NCBI RefSeq assembly: GCF_003298775.1
Contig: NZ_QNTQ01000030.1
Span: forward strand, 1 to 47,775
DNA: 47,775 bases
Source of the DNA: Rhodosalinus halophilus
GTDB lineage: Bacteria; Pseudomonadota; Alphaproteobacteria; Rhodobacterales; Rhodobacteraceae
Reading direction: 5' to 3'
In this document: positions 17,316-26,126 of the stretch, one piece after another
Position numbering within the stretch: the stretch's first letter is position 1
How the letters are laid out: each line of letters begins with the position of its first letter
Program-made: the position numbers and the translations under genes
The notes under the pieces: generated by a model
What the model was told of the DNA's origin: nothing
The model's database searches: none
What the model saw: only the letters and a program-made list of their open reading frames with translations

Positions 17316-18059
17316 CTACCGAAATGGCTCGGGCTCATAGGCCGCCTTGGCCACCACCTTGCTGGCATCCCCGCGGGATCGATAGCGGCCAATCATGTCG
17401 CCGCTGGCGGCGTCGTCGACCTCCTGCACCCGATAGAGCGTCAGGCTCTTGTCGCTGTTGGGCTTGAGCTGGAAGACCCGGCCGTTCTTGCGGCAATAGA
17501 AGAATTTCGAGCCCTTGATCTGGGTCCATGGACAATCGGCATAGGACAGGAGCCGCCGCTCCCGCTCCAGTCGCGCCTCTTCCGACCTCCGCTCGGCCTC
17601 CGCACGCTCCTCGTCGCGCAAGCGCTGCCACTGCGCGCCCACGTAATCCGACAGGCGCCCGATGATGGCGGGCATTTCCGTGCCAGCCTCTTTCTCGGCC
17701 TGGTAGATGGCCAGACATTCGGCCTCGAGCTTCGGTTCCGGATCTCCGAGGTATTCCTCCTCGATCATGGCCTTCATGCGCTGCTCGAGATCGGTCATCG
17801 TCAGAGCAGGGCCAGGCAGGCCATTCAGGAAGGCGAGCATGTCGTCCTTCGGGATCCAGCAGTCTATCGCCGAGGCCAGGACCTTGTCCCGCGGGCCTTC
17901 CCACTTCTTCCAGACGGAGCTGTCCTGATCCAGTTTCGTGACGATCTCGAGGGCCAGTTTGGCGAGGGACCGCTGCTCTCGCATGTGGCGCAGGGACGGG
18001 CTGCGCACATAATCGGCCAGTAGGCTGTAAACTACCGAGGTTCGCTGATTCATGAACAT
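17316..18059 (-). CDS. Uncharacterised cargo protein beside attR
   Basis: 247 residues (MFMNQRTSVVYSLLADYV; a second ATG two codons on). The first ~145 residues are helical. About 150-185 are a highly charged helix (QRLRDEERAEAERRSEEARL) that reads as a coiled coil. The C-terminal ~70 residues form a compact basic/aromatic domain (CPWTQIKGSKFFYCRKNGRV). No family is recognised. It lies between integrase and the right att site, the usual position of cargo in integrative elements, and faces the integrase tail-to-tail. Confidence 0.7.
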   Translation of the reverse strand: MFMNQRTSVVYSLLADYVRSPSLRHMREQRSLAKLALEIVTKLDQDSSVWKKWEGPRDKVLASAIDCWIPKDDMLAFLNGLPGPALTMTDLEQRMKAMIEEEYLGDPEPKLEAECLAIYQAEKEAGTEMPAIIGRLSDYVGAQWQRLRDEERAEAERRSEEARLERERRLLSYADCPWTQIKGSKFFYCRKNGRVFQLKPNSDKSLTLYRVQEVDDAASGDMIGRYRSRGDASKVVAKAAYEPEPFR

Positions 18060-18184
18060 GCGGGGCTTTCCCGTTTATTCCCAATGATTTGCGTCTGCTC
18101 CGTGCGACACGACGCCGACGTCGCCAGCCAAGAATTCCTCTAAATGTTTGCTATTGAAAGACTATTCCGGCCTGGTCGGGTTGC

Positions 18185-18232
18185 CTCATAACCTGAAGGT
18201 CGTAGGTTCAAATCCTGCCCCCGCAACCAAAA
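18185..18232 (+). repeat. Right attachment site: 3' fragment of tRNA-fMet
   Basis: 18185-18229 carries the anticodon loop (CAT at 18187-18189), the 3' anticodon strand, the variable region, T-arm, acceptor strand and CCA. The sequence 5' of the loop cannot pair with the CCTG anticodon strand, so this is not a working tRNA. It is the duplicated target end; the working copy spans the left edge of the window. Confidence 0.85.
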
Positions 18233-18323
18233 CTCCCAATAAAGCCGCAGGACACCCCTGAAGCACCGACCGTCAGAGCCCCGAAACCGGGCGCGGCAGG
18301 CCGGCGGCGGAGGATGGCGCGCT

Positions 18324-18482
18324 TCATCTTGCGGCTGTGCTGCTCGCAGGCTGGTGGCTGACGGCCGCGCGGCGGATCGCGCCGAGGGTGCACAGGGCCA
18401 GCGCGATGATCCCCAGCATGCCGGCCATGAGGACGAAGGCCACGACACGCTCGAAGTGGCGGTAGAGGTCGTCCAGTCGCAT
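18324..18482 (-). CDS. Small single-pass membrane protein
   Basis: 52 residues starting MRLDDLYRHFERVVAFVLMA. Residues about 13-35 form one hydrophobic segment (VVAFVLMAGMLGIIALALC), with an amphipathic N-terminus and a short polar tail. The ATG at 18482 is chosen because the upstream in-frame extension is encoded by the G-rich tandem repeat. Shine-Dalgarno match is weak. Possibly a host gene originally next to the tRNA. Function unknown. Confidence 0.45.
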   Translation of the reverse strand: MRLDDLYRHFERVVAFVLMAGMLGIIALALCTLGAIRRAAVSHQPASSTAAR

Positions 18483-18494
18483 CCACCGGGGAAC

Positions 18495-18534
18495 GTGGGG
18501 GTGTGGGGGTGTGGGGGTGTGGGGGTGTGGGGGT
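18495..18534 (+). repeat. Five perfect tandem copies of GTGGGGGT
   Basis: Copies lie at 18495-18502, 18503-18510, 18511-18518, 18519-18526 and 18527-18534, followed by GGGG. The runs of five G separated by TGT fit a G-quadruplex motif on the + strand. The array lies just upstream of the 18324-18482 ORF, where slippage could change expression. Confidence 0.9.
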
Positions 18535-18684
18535 GGGGTTCCCAGCGGAGCCAACGCACTCAAAAGCTGATTCTTGCATTTCAGCAATCATGACATATTC
18601 TTAGAGCGCGAGTGTGTTGTATGGTTTCTATCAGATAGAGCGATTCCTGAAACCTGTAGGCTAGAAAAAGTGGAGAAAGGTGGC

Positions 18685-18864
18685 ATGACGAAACGAGTGT
18701 TCATCGGTGATTCGGTATCTCCGAAGGGATCTGGAAACTCTACATCATCCAGCATTGGCAGAAGCGTTCAGCCCTCTGGAGGGGGCGCCCAAGGGTCGAC
18801 ACAACCAACTGGAAGCGGCGGATCGTCAAGCAGTGGAACTGGCGGAAACGGCGGGAAGAAATAG
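18685..18864 (+). CDS. Ser/Gly-rich small protein
   Basis: 59 residues, MTKRVFIGDSVSPKGSGNST followed by low-complexity Ser/Gly/Thr/Gln sequence ending GGNGGKK. GGAGAAAGG precedes the ATG at a good distance, the best argument for translation. No membrane segment or domain; probably disordered. It lies in a lower-GC stretch and converges on the 18866-19501 gene, with 1 bp between stop codons. Function unknown. Confidence 0.45.
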   Translation: MTKRVFIGDSVSPKGSGNSTSSSIGRSVQPSGGGAQGSTQPTGSGGSSSSGTGGNGGKK

Positions 18865-18865
18865 C

Positions 18866-19501
18866 TCAAGGTCGCTTCTTGCGTCTAAGGTCTACCTCTG
18901 AAATTTCGCTGAAGGGGATGAAAGTTATTCTATATCCGTCTACGTCCGATATTGTATCGATCCTTCGGCCGGTGCCGTCCTTCTCCGTAATGTACGTAAC
19001 ATACATGCCGATAGAGCCATCAGAACCCAAGACGCATGGGCCATTAGGGAGATCATTGAAGTCACCGAGCGGATAACTCTCGTATACCTTCCCGTCCCGT
19101 AGTGTCACAACAAGCTGCGCGTATTGAAGGCCTTGCCTTTGAATGATTGTTGTCCAAGCTGTGGGCAAGCCATCTTCGTTGGTCCCCGTGACTATTCGAA
19201 TAGAATTTGCGACAAAGTCGTTCAAAAAAGAGCGCCATAAAAGGGCGCTTGCAATAGGCACAACAACAGCAAGCGTGCCGACAAAAGGGGCGGACTGCGT
19301 GAAGGCCGTACCGCAGATTTCATTTACCCTCTCAGCGATGCCAATAGAAAGTAAGCCGAGGCCACCAAAGCAAAGTATGATCCCTATTGTGTCAGTTGCA
19401 GAATGCCCGCTCCGTCGCCCGGAATAAGCAATGACGTAGGCCAAGTACCCACCAATAATTACAACTTGAGTTCGCCAACTTAGTTCGATTACTTCCGTCA
19501 A
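18866..19501 (-). CDS. Uncharacterised membrane protein coupled to pncB
   Basis: 211 residues from TTG 19501, which overlaps the pncB stop (TTGA); no ATG fits the N-terminus. Three hydrophobic segments follow: VVIIGGYLAYVIAYSG, IGIILCFGGLGLLSIGIA and VGTLAVVVPIASALLW. A soluble C-terminal half of about 110 residues has beta-strand character (QLVVTLRDGKVYESYPLGDF, IGMYVTYITEKDGTGRRIDT). Codon use and GC are clearly lower than in neighbouring core genes, a sign of acquisition. Family not recognised; translation may depend on pncB. Confidence 0.6.
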   Translation of the reverse strand: MTEVIELSWRTQVVIIGGYLAYVIAYSGRRSGHSATDTIGIILCFGGLGLLSIGIAERVNEICGTAFTQSAPFVGTLAVVVPIASALLWRSFLNDFVANSIRIVTGTNEDGLPTAWTTIIQRQGLQYAQLVVTLRDGKVYESYPLGDFNDLPNGPCVLGSDGSIGMYVTYITEKDGTGRRIDTISDVDGYRITFIPFSEISEVDLRRKKRP

Positions 19502-20790
19502 ACCACCACCTCCCGCCGCACCTGCTCCCCCACCCCGAACACCCGCTTGTAGCGCGCGACCTCCTCTGCCGGTCCCATCGCCTTTTCCGGGTTGTCGGAG
19601 AGCTTGACGGTCGGCCGGCCGTTCGCGGCGGAGGCCTTGCAGACGAGGCTGAAGGGGGCCAGCCGGTCGCCCTCCACCAGCCCGCGGAAGTCGTTCGTCA
19701 GCAGCGTGCCCCAGCCGAAGCTGATCCGCACCCGCCCGCGGAACCGCTGGTAGAGGTCGAGGATCACGTCGTCGTCCAGCCCGTCGGAGAAGATGATGAG
19801 CTTCTGCCGCGGATCCTCTCCCCGGCTTTCCCACCAGCGGATCGCGATCTCGGCCCCCTCGACCGGGTCGCCCGAATCCACGCGCACCCCCGTCCAGCCG
19901 GTCAGCCAGTCCGGCGCGTCGCGGAAGAAGGCCTCCGAGCTGAAGGTGTCGGGCAGGATGATGCGCAGGTTGCCCTCGTGCTCTTCGTGCCAGTCGGCCA
20001 GCACCTCGTAGGGGGCCTGCTTGAGTTCCTCGTCGGTGTCGGCGAGGGCTGCGTAGACCATCGGCAGTTCGTGCGCGTTGGTGCCGATCGCCTCCACCTC
20101 GCGCCGCATGGCGATCAGGCAGTTGGAGGTGCCGACGAAGCGTTCGCCCAGCCCCTCCATCATCGCCTGCACGCACCAGTCCTGCCAGAGGAAGGAATGA
20201 CGCCGCCGCGTGCCGAAGTCCGCGATGCGCAGGCCCTCGTGCGGGCGCAGGCGTTCGATCTTTTCCCAGAGCTTGGTCATGGCGCGGGCGTAGAGCACCT
20301 GCAGCTCGAAGCGGCCCATGTCGTGCAGGACGGCGCGGCCCCGCAGCTCCATAAGCACGGCGAGCGCCGGGATCTCCCACAGCATGACCTCGGGCCATTT
20401 GCCCTCGAAGGTCAGCTCGTATTGGTCGCCCACGCGCTCGAGGTGGTAGGGGGGGAGTTGCAGGTTCTCGAACCACTCCATGAAGTCGGGGCGGAACATC
20501 TGCCGCTTGCCGTAGAACATGTTGCCGCGCAGCCAGGTGCTCTCGCCGCGGGAGAGGCGCAGGGTGCGGATGTGGTCGAGTTGTTCGCGCAGCTCGCCCT
20601 CGTCGATGAGGTCGGCCAGCGGGATATGGGTGCTGCGATTGATCAGGCTGAAGGTGACCTCGGTGTCCGGCTTGTTGCGGAACACCGACTGGCACATCAG
20701 CAGCTTGTAGAAATCGGTGTCTATGAGCGACCGCACGATGGGGTCGATCTTCCACTTGTGATTGTAGACGCGGGTGGCGATGTCGACCAT
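19498..20790 (-). CDS. pncB: Nicotinate phosphoribosyltransferase
   Basis: 430 residues, normal length. It converts nicotinate, PRPP and ATP to nicotinate mononucleotide in the Preiss-Handler NAD salvage pathway, in the cytosol. Family stretches include SLIDTDFYKLLMCQ near the N-terminus, FGTRRRHSFLWQDW, GTSNCLIA and GVRVDSGDPVEGAE (phosphoribosyl-binding), and ISFGWGTLLTNDF. It lies 61 bp downstream of pncA, which makes its substrate, separated by a hairpin. Confidence 0.95.
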   Translation of the reverse strand: MVDIATRVYNHKWKIDPIVRSLIDTDFYKLLMCQSVFRNKPDTEVTFSLINRSTHIPLADLIDEGELREQLDHIRTLRLSRGESTWLRGNMFYGKRQMFRPDFMEWFENLQLPPYHLERVGDQYELTFEGKWPEVMLWEIPALAVLMELRGRAVLHDMGRFELQVLYARAMTKLWEKIERLRPHEGLRIADFGTRRRHSFLWQDWCVQAMMEGLGERFVGTSNCLIAMRREVEAIGTNAHELPMVYAALADTDEELKQAPYEVLADWHEEHEGNLRIILPDTFSSEAFFRDAPDWLTGWTGVRVDSGDPVEGAEIAIRWWESRGEDPRQKLIIFSDGLDDDVILDLYQRFRGRVRISFGWGTLLTNDFRGLVEGDRLAPFSLVCKASAANGRPTVKLSDNPEKAMGPAEEVARYKRVFGVGEQVRREVVV

Positions 20791-20806
20791 GCGGGCCCTC
20801 CTGATG

Positions 20807-20835
20807 CCCCTGCGTTAGAGCAAAGCCCGCAGGGG
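20807..20835 (-). terminator. Hairpin between pncA and pncB
   Basis: CCCCTGCG (20807-20814) is complementary to CGCAGGGG (20828-20835) with a 13-nt loop. There is no T-run on the leftward strand, so it may slow or partly end transcription between the two salvage genes rather than being a full terminator. Confidence 0.35.
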
Positions 20836-20851
20836 GAGGGCAAGAGCCGCC

Positions 20852-21457
20852 TCAGCGGACCTCAACCCCCCGCTCGCGCATCTCGGCCAGCGCCCTGGCG
20901 AGCGAGCCCTCGTGGTCGATGCCGCGCGCGAGGTCGGTGTGCAGCTCGACCTCGAAGCCCAGGCGCGCGCCGTCCTGCGCGGAAAAGTTGACGCAGACGT
21001 CGGTGGCGAGCCCCACCATCGTCAGACGCGTCAGGCCGCGGGTGCGCAGATAGCCCTCGAGCCCCGTGGGCGTCTCGCCGTCGTTCTCGAAGAAGGCGGA
21101 ATAGCTGTCGATGTCGCGGCGGAACCCCTTGCGCAGGATCAGATCCGCGCGGTCGGTCTCGAGATCGGGGTGAAACTCGGCGCCCTGCGTCCCCTGCACG
21201 CAATGATCGGGCCAGAGGATCTGCGTGCCGTAGCGCATCTCGACCGTCTCCATCGGGGATTTGCCGGGATGCTCGGAGGCGAAGCTGGAATGCCCGGCCG
21301 GGTGCCAGTCCTGCGTCAGGATCACCGCGGGAAACTCGCGCATGAGCGCGTTGATGCCCGGCACGATCTCGTCGCCGCCCGGCACTTCCAGCGCGCCGCC
21401 GGGGCAGAAGTCGTTCTGCACGTCGATGACGATCAGGGCCTCGTTTGTCGGGCGCAT
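20852..21457 (-). CDS. pncA: Nicotinamidase
   Basis: 201 residues. It hydrolyses nicotinamide to nicotinate and ammonia. The catalytic triad is visible: D12 (VIDVQNDF), K110 (LILRKGF) and C155 (ATDVCVNFSA). Metal ligands are D50 and H52 (TQDWHPAG) and H85 (WPDHCVQGT). The product is the substrate of the adjacent pncB, and both genes face left in one likely operon. Confidence 0.95.
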   Translation of the reverse strand: MRPTNEALIVIDVQNDFCPGGALEVPGGDEIVPGINALMREFPAVILTQDWHPAGHSSFASEHPGKSPMETVEMRYGTQILWPDHCVQGTQGAEFHPDLETDRADLILRKGFRRDIDSYSAFFENDGETPTGLEGYLRTRGLTRLTMVGLATDVCVNFSAQDGARLGFEVELHTDLARGIDHEGSLARALAEMRERGVEVR

Positions 21458-21493
21458 GGGCGTTTCCTTCCGCGGGCGGGGGCGTGCCGCCCC

Positions 21494-22657
21494 TCAGCCC
21501 TTCATGTTGTCCCAGAAGCTCTTCACCGAGGAGAAGAAGCTCTTGCTCTCGGGGTTGTTGTCCTCGCTCAACGCCTCGAACTCGCGCAGCAGTTCCTTTT
21601 GCCGGGAGGTAAGGTTGACGGGCGTCTCGACGGCAAGCTCGATGAACATGTCGCCATGGCCGCCGCCCCGCAGCGCCGGCATCCCCTTGCCGCGCAGGCG
21701 CATCTGCCGGCCCGACTGGCTTCCGGCGGGGATCTTCACGCGCGAGCGGCCGCCGTCGATCGTCGGCACCTCGATGTCGCCGCCGAGCGCGGCGGTCGGC
21801 ATCGAGACGGGGACGCGGCAGTAGAGGTCGGCGCCGTCGCGCTCGAAGATCCTGTGCGGTTCGACCTCGATGAAGATGTAGAGGTCGCCCGGCGGCCCGC
21901 CGCGCATCCCGGCGTCCCCCTCGCCGGCCAGACGGATGCGCGTGCCGGTTTCCACCCCCGCGGGAATGTTCACCGAGAGCGCACGCTCCTTCTCGACGCG
22001 GCCGGAGCCCGCGCAGGCGGTGCAGGGGTTCTTGATGATCTGGCCGAGCCCGCCGCAGGTGGGGCAGGTCCGCTCGACGGTGAAGAAGCCCTGCTGCGCG
22101 CGGACCTTGCCCATGCCCGAGCAGGTCGGGCAGGCCACGGGTTCCGCGCCGCCCTCGGCGCCCGTTCCCTCGCACGAGGGGCAGGCGACCGAACCGCGGA
22201 CCTGTATGGTCTTCTGCAGGCCGGTATAGGCCTCTTCGAGCGAGACGCGCAGGTTGTAGCGCAGATCGGCGCCACGTGCCGCGCGCTGCCGGGCGCTCGC
22301 GCCGCCGCGCCCGCCCATGAAATCCCCGAAGAGATCGTCGAAGACATCTGAGAAGGCGGAGGCGAAGTCGCCCTGTCCGGGGCCGAAGCCGCCGGGCCGT
22401 GCGCCTGGTCCGCCGCCGCCGCCCATGCCGCCCTCGAAGGCGGCGTGACCGAAACGGTCGTAGGCGGCCTTGCGCTCCGGATCCTTCAGCGCCTCATAAG
22501 CCTCGTTCACCTCCTTGAACTGGCCTTCCGCTTCGGGGTTGTCCTTGTTGCGATCCGGGTGGAGCTCCTTGGCCTTCTTGCGATAGGCCTTCTTGATCTC
22601 GTCGGCAGAGGCGCCGCGGCTCACGCCCAGAACGTCGTAGTAGTCCCTCTTCGCCAT
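21494..22657 (-). CDS. dnaJ: Chaperone protein DnaJ
   Basis: 387 residues from [12 protein letters not shown] (an ATG two codons upstream exists). It has the J domain with HPD ([10 protein letters not shown]), a Gly/Phe-rich linker (about 75-115), four zinc-binding repeats of CxxCxGxG type ([32 protein letters not shown]) and a C-terminal substrate-binding domain. It stimulates the DnaK ATPase and delivers unfolded clients. It lies 80 bp downstream of dnaK in the same direction, the usual arrangement. Confidence 0.97.
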   Translation of the reverse strand: MAKRDYYDVLGVSRGASADEIKKAYRKKAKELHPDRNKDNPEAEGQFKEVNEAYEALKDPERKAAYDRFGHAAFEGGMGGGGGPGARPGGFGPGQGDFASAFSDVFDDLFGDFMGGRGGASARQRAARGADLRYNLRVSLEEAYTGLQKTIQVRGSVACPSCEGTGAEGGAEPVACPTCSGMGKVRAQQGFFTVERTCPTCGGLGQIIKNPCTACAGSGRVEKERALSVNIPAGVETGTRIRLAGEGDAGMRGGPPGDLYIFIEVEPHRIFERDGADLYCRVPVSMPTAALGGDIEVPTIDGGRSRVKIPAGSQSGRQMRLRGKGMPALRGGGHGDMFIELAVETPVNLTSRQKELLREFEALSEDNNPESKSFFSSVKSFWDNMKG

Positions 22658-22683
22658 CGGCAAATCCCCGTTCTCGGAAGCGA

Positions 22684-22714
22684 CAGGGCCGGCCCGGCGT
22701 CCGGACCGGCCCTG
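22684..22714 (-). promoter_or_regulatory. Hairpin in the dnaK-dnaJ gap
   Basis: CAGGGCCGG (22684-22692) pairs with CCGGCCCTG (22706-22714) around a 13-nt loop that has further internal pairing. No T-run follows. Such hairpins can stabilise the dnaK message or lower read-through into dnaJ. Confidence 0.45.
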
Positions 22715-22737
22715 CGCGACCTGTCAGCTCACGGCGC

Positions 22738-24666
<1,929 letters not shown>

Positions 24667-24778
24667 GTCTTCCGATCCCTTTCGTACTTCAGGCGATACG
24701 CCGAGGCGCGAGACCCGTTGCGGCATCCCGGCCCCGATCCGGTCGGCCAGGCGCGCTGCCCGCCCGAACGTCTTGCGG

Positions 24779-24809
24779 CTATATAGGGAGGGGCCCTAGG
24801 GCCTGCAAG
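24779..24809 (-). promoter_or_regulatory. Candidate RpoH (sigma-32) promoter for dnaK
   Basis: Reading leftward, CTTGCA (24809-24804), a 16-bp spacer and CCTATATAG (24787-24779) resemble the alphaproteobacterial heat-shock sigma pattern (CTTG, then C-Y-TAT-x-T). It lies about 110 bp ahead of dnaK and overlaps no gene. Confidence 0.5.
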
Positions 24810-24857
24810 CACGCCCAAGCGGCGGATTCGATGCATTCTCGATGGGTGGACAGGACG

Positions 24858-25484
24858 ATGGCGGATACATCGCGAGGGGAGGGGGCGGCGCTGGATGTTC
24901 GCGGTGTGCGTGTGCTGCCCGGCTACCTGGACACGCCCGCGCAGGATCGCCTCGTCGCCCGCCTGCGCGAGGTGGCGCGCGCGGCGCCGTTCTTTCGGCC
25001 GGAGACCCCGCGCGGCAAGCCCATGTCGGTGCGCATGACCGCCGCGGGGCGATATGGCTGGGTCTCGGACCGCAGAGGCTACCGCTACGAGCCGCGCCAT
25101 CCGTCGGGGGTCGAGTGGCCGCCGATCCCCGACGCGGTGCTGGCGCTCTGGCGCGACGTGACGGGGCTCGGGCGGGCGCCGGACTGCTGCCTCGTCAACT
25201 GGTATGAAGAGGGCGCGCGCATGGGCCTGCATCAGGACCGCGACGAGGCCGATTTCTCGTGGCCGGTGGTGTCGGTCTCTCTGGGGGACGAGGCGCTGTT
25301 TCGCGTGGGCGGGACCGAGCGAGGCGGGCGGACCGCCTCGGTCTGGCTGCGCTCGGGCGACGTGGCGGTGCTGGAGGGCGAGAGCCGGCTCGCCTACCAC
25401 GGCATCGACCGCATCCGGCACGGCTCGTCCACGCTGCTGCCGCAGGGCGGGCGGATCAACCTGACGCTGCGCGTGGTCGACTGA
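24858..25484 (+). CDS. alkB: AlkB-type alkylated-DNA repair dioxygenase
   Basis: 208 residues from ATG 24858, preceded by AGGA; ATG 24831 is an alternative. It is an Fe(II)/2-oxoglutarate dioxygenase that removes methyl groups from 1-methyladenine and 3-methylcytosine. The metal ligands are in LHQDRDEAD (HxD) and AYHGID (distal His); the 2-oxoglutarate arginines are in RINLTLRVVD. NWYEEGARMG and YGWVSDRRGYRY are substrate-side family segments. It is divergent from dnaK. Confidence 0.92.
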   Translation: MADTSRGEGAALDVRGVRVLPGYLDTPAQDRLVARLREVARAAPFFRPETPRGKPMSVRMTAAGRYGWVSDRRGYRYEPRHPSGVEWPPIPDAVLALWRDVTGLGRAPDCCLVNWYEEGARMGLHQDRDEADFSWPVVSVSLGDEALFRVGGTERGGRTASVWLRSGDVAVLEGESRLAYHGIDRIRHGSSTLLPQGGRINLTLRVVD

Positions 25485-25487
25485 TCC

Positions 25488-26096
25488 TCAGCGCGCGAGC
25501 GAGCAGCAGCCGGCGTATTGGCTGAGCGTGCCGCCCGCCGACACCAGAAGGTCGAGCGAGAGGCCGTAGATCCGGTCCGACATGCCGTCGCTGCACGCCT
25601 CCCGCCGGACGATGCCGTGCATGCCCGCCGGCTCCCTGGCCCCCCATCCCGCGAAGCCGTAACGGCCGCGGAGACCGGACGCCCGGGTGCGAGTGGCGAG
25701 CGAGGTCTCGACGCGGTCGATGCTCACTCCTTCGAAGACGAGGCCGGAGTCCGCGACCTGAAGCGACCAGAACGGCTCGGTTCCGAAGCAGCCCATCGGT
25801 ACGGGCAGCGCGTCGTCATCCTGTCCGGGCTGACGCTCGAGATAGGCCATCGAGGCCCACCCCGACCGCTCGCCGGTATTGACTCGGCCCCAGCCGCCCC
25901 CGGCGTCGAGCGCGATGACCTCGACGCCCTCGGCGTCGGGGGCGAGCGTGCCCACGACAGGCTCGGATGCTGACGGCCCGGCGCGGATGTTGAGCACGTC
26001 GTCCGCAGCGACGCCCATGACGTCGTGCAGCGCCGGCAGGCTCTGCGCGGCCGCGCAGAGGGGAAGAAGGATCAGGAATGCCGCCAGCCGGATCAT
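25488..26096 (-). CDS. Secreted SH3-domain protein with COG3650-like C-terminus
   Basis: 202 residues. MIRLAAFLILLPLCAAAQS is a clear signal peptide. Residues about 28-90 form a bacterial SH3 domain (DDVLNIRAGPSASEPVVGTL, WGRVNTGERSGWASMAYLE). The second half has GCFGTEPFWSLQV and EACSDGMSDRIYGLSLDLLV, the pattern of an uncharacterised periplasmic/lipoprotein family (COG3650). Such SH3b proteins bind cell-wall or sugar ligands in the envelope. It converges on alkB with 3 bp between stops. Confidence 0.75.
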   Translation of the reverse strand: MIRLAAFLILLPLCAAAQSLPALHDVMGVAADDVLNIRAGPSASEPVVGTLAPDAEGVEVIALDAGGGWGRVNTGERSGWASMAYLERQPGQDDDALPVPMGCFGTEPFWSLQVADSGLVFEGVSIDRVETSLATRTRASGLRGRYGFAGWGAREPAGMHGIVRREACSDGMSDRIYGLSLDLLVSAGGTLSQYAGCCSLAR

Positions 26097-26126
26097 CGCA
26101 TGGCTCCGCCGCGAAAGGGGGACGCC

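Larger units (their letters stand above)
1..18232. mobile_element. Integrated tail-less capsid-encoding phage satellite (or prophage remnant)
   Basis: The element is bounded by direct copies of a tRNA 3' end (1-22 and 18211-18232, one mismatch in the shared stretch) and carries an intact tyrosine integrase at 16114-17217. The leftward operon runs regulator, AlpA-like protein, small protein, primase-helicase, TerS, TerL, portal, protease-capsid fusion, gpW-like connector and decoration protein. No tail, tape-measure, baseplate, holin or endolysin gene lies between the ends. Cargo sits at both ends (218-1964, 17316-18059) and between TerL and portal (RM system). The content matches what is known of capsid-forming phage-inducible chromosomal islands, but a prophage that lost its tail and lysis modules would look similar. 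Confidence 0.85.

Noticed and set aside
18160-18229. A second complete tRNA gene
   Set aside because: The 5' half cannot form the acceptor, D or anticodon stems; only the 3' 45 bases match tRNA-fMet.
18495-18534. CRISPR-like array
   Set aside because: Repeats are directly tandem 8-mers without spacers and no cas genes are nearby.
18866-20755. One 629-codon frame joining a pncB shadow with the membrane protein
   Set aside because: The first two thirds are an out-of-frame reading of pncB; only the part after 19501 looks like a real protein.
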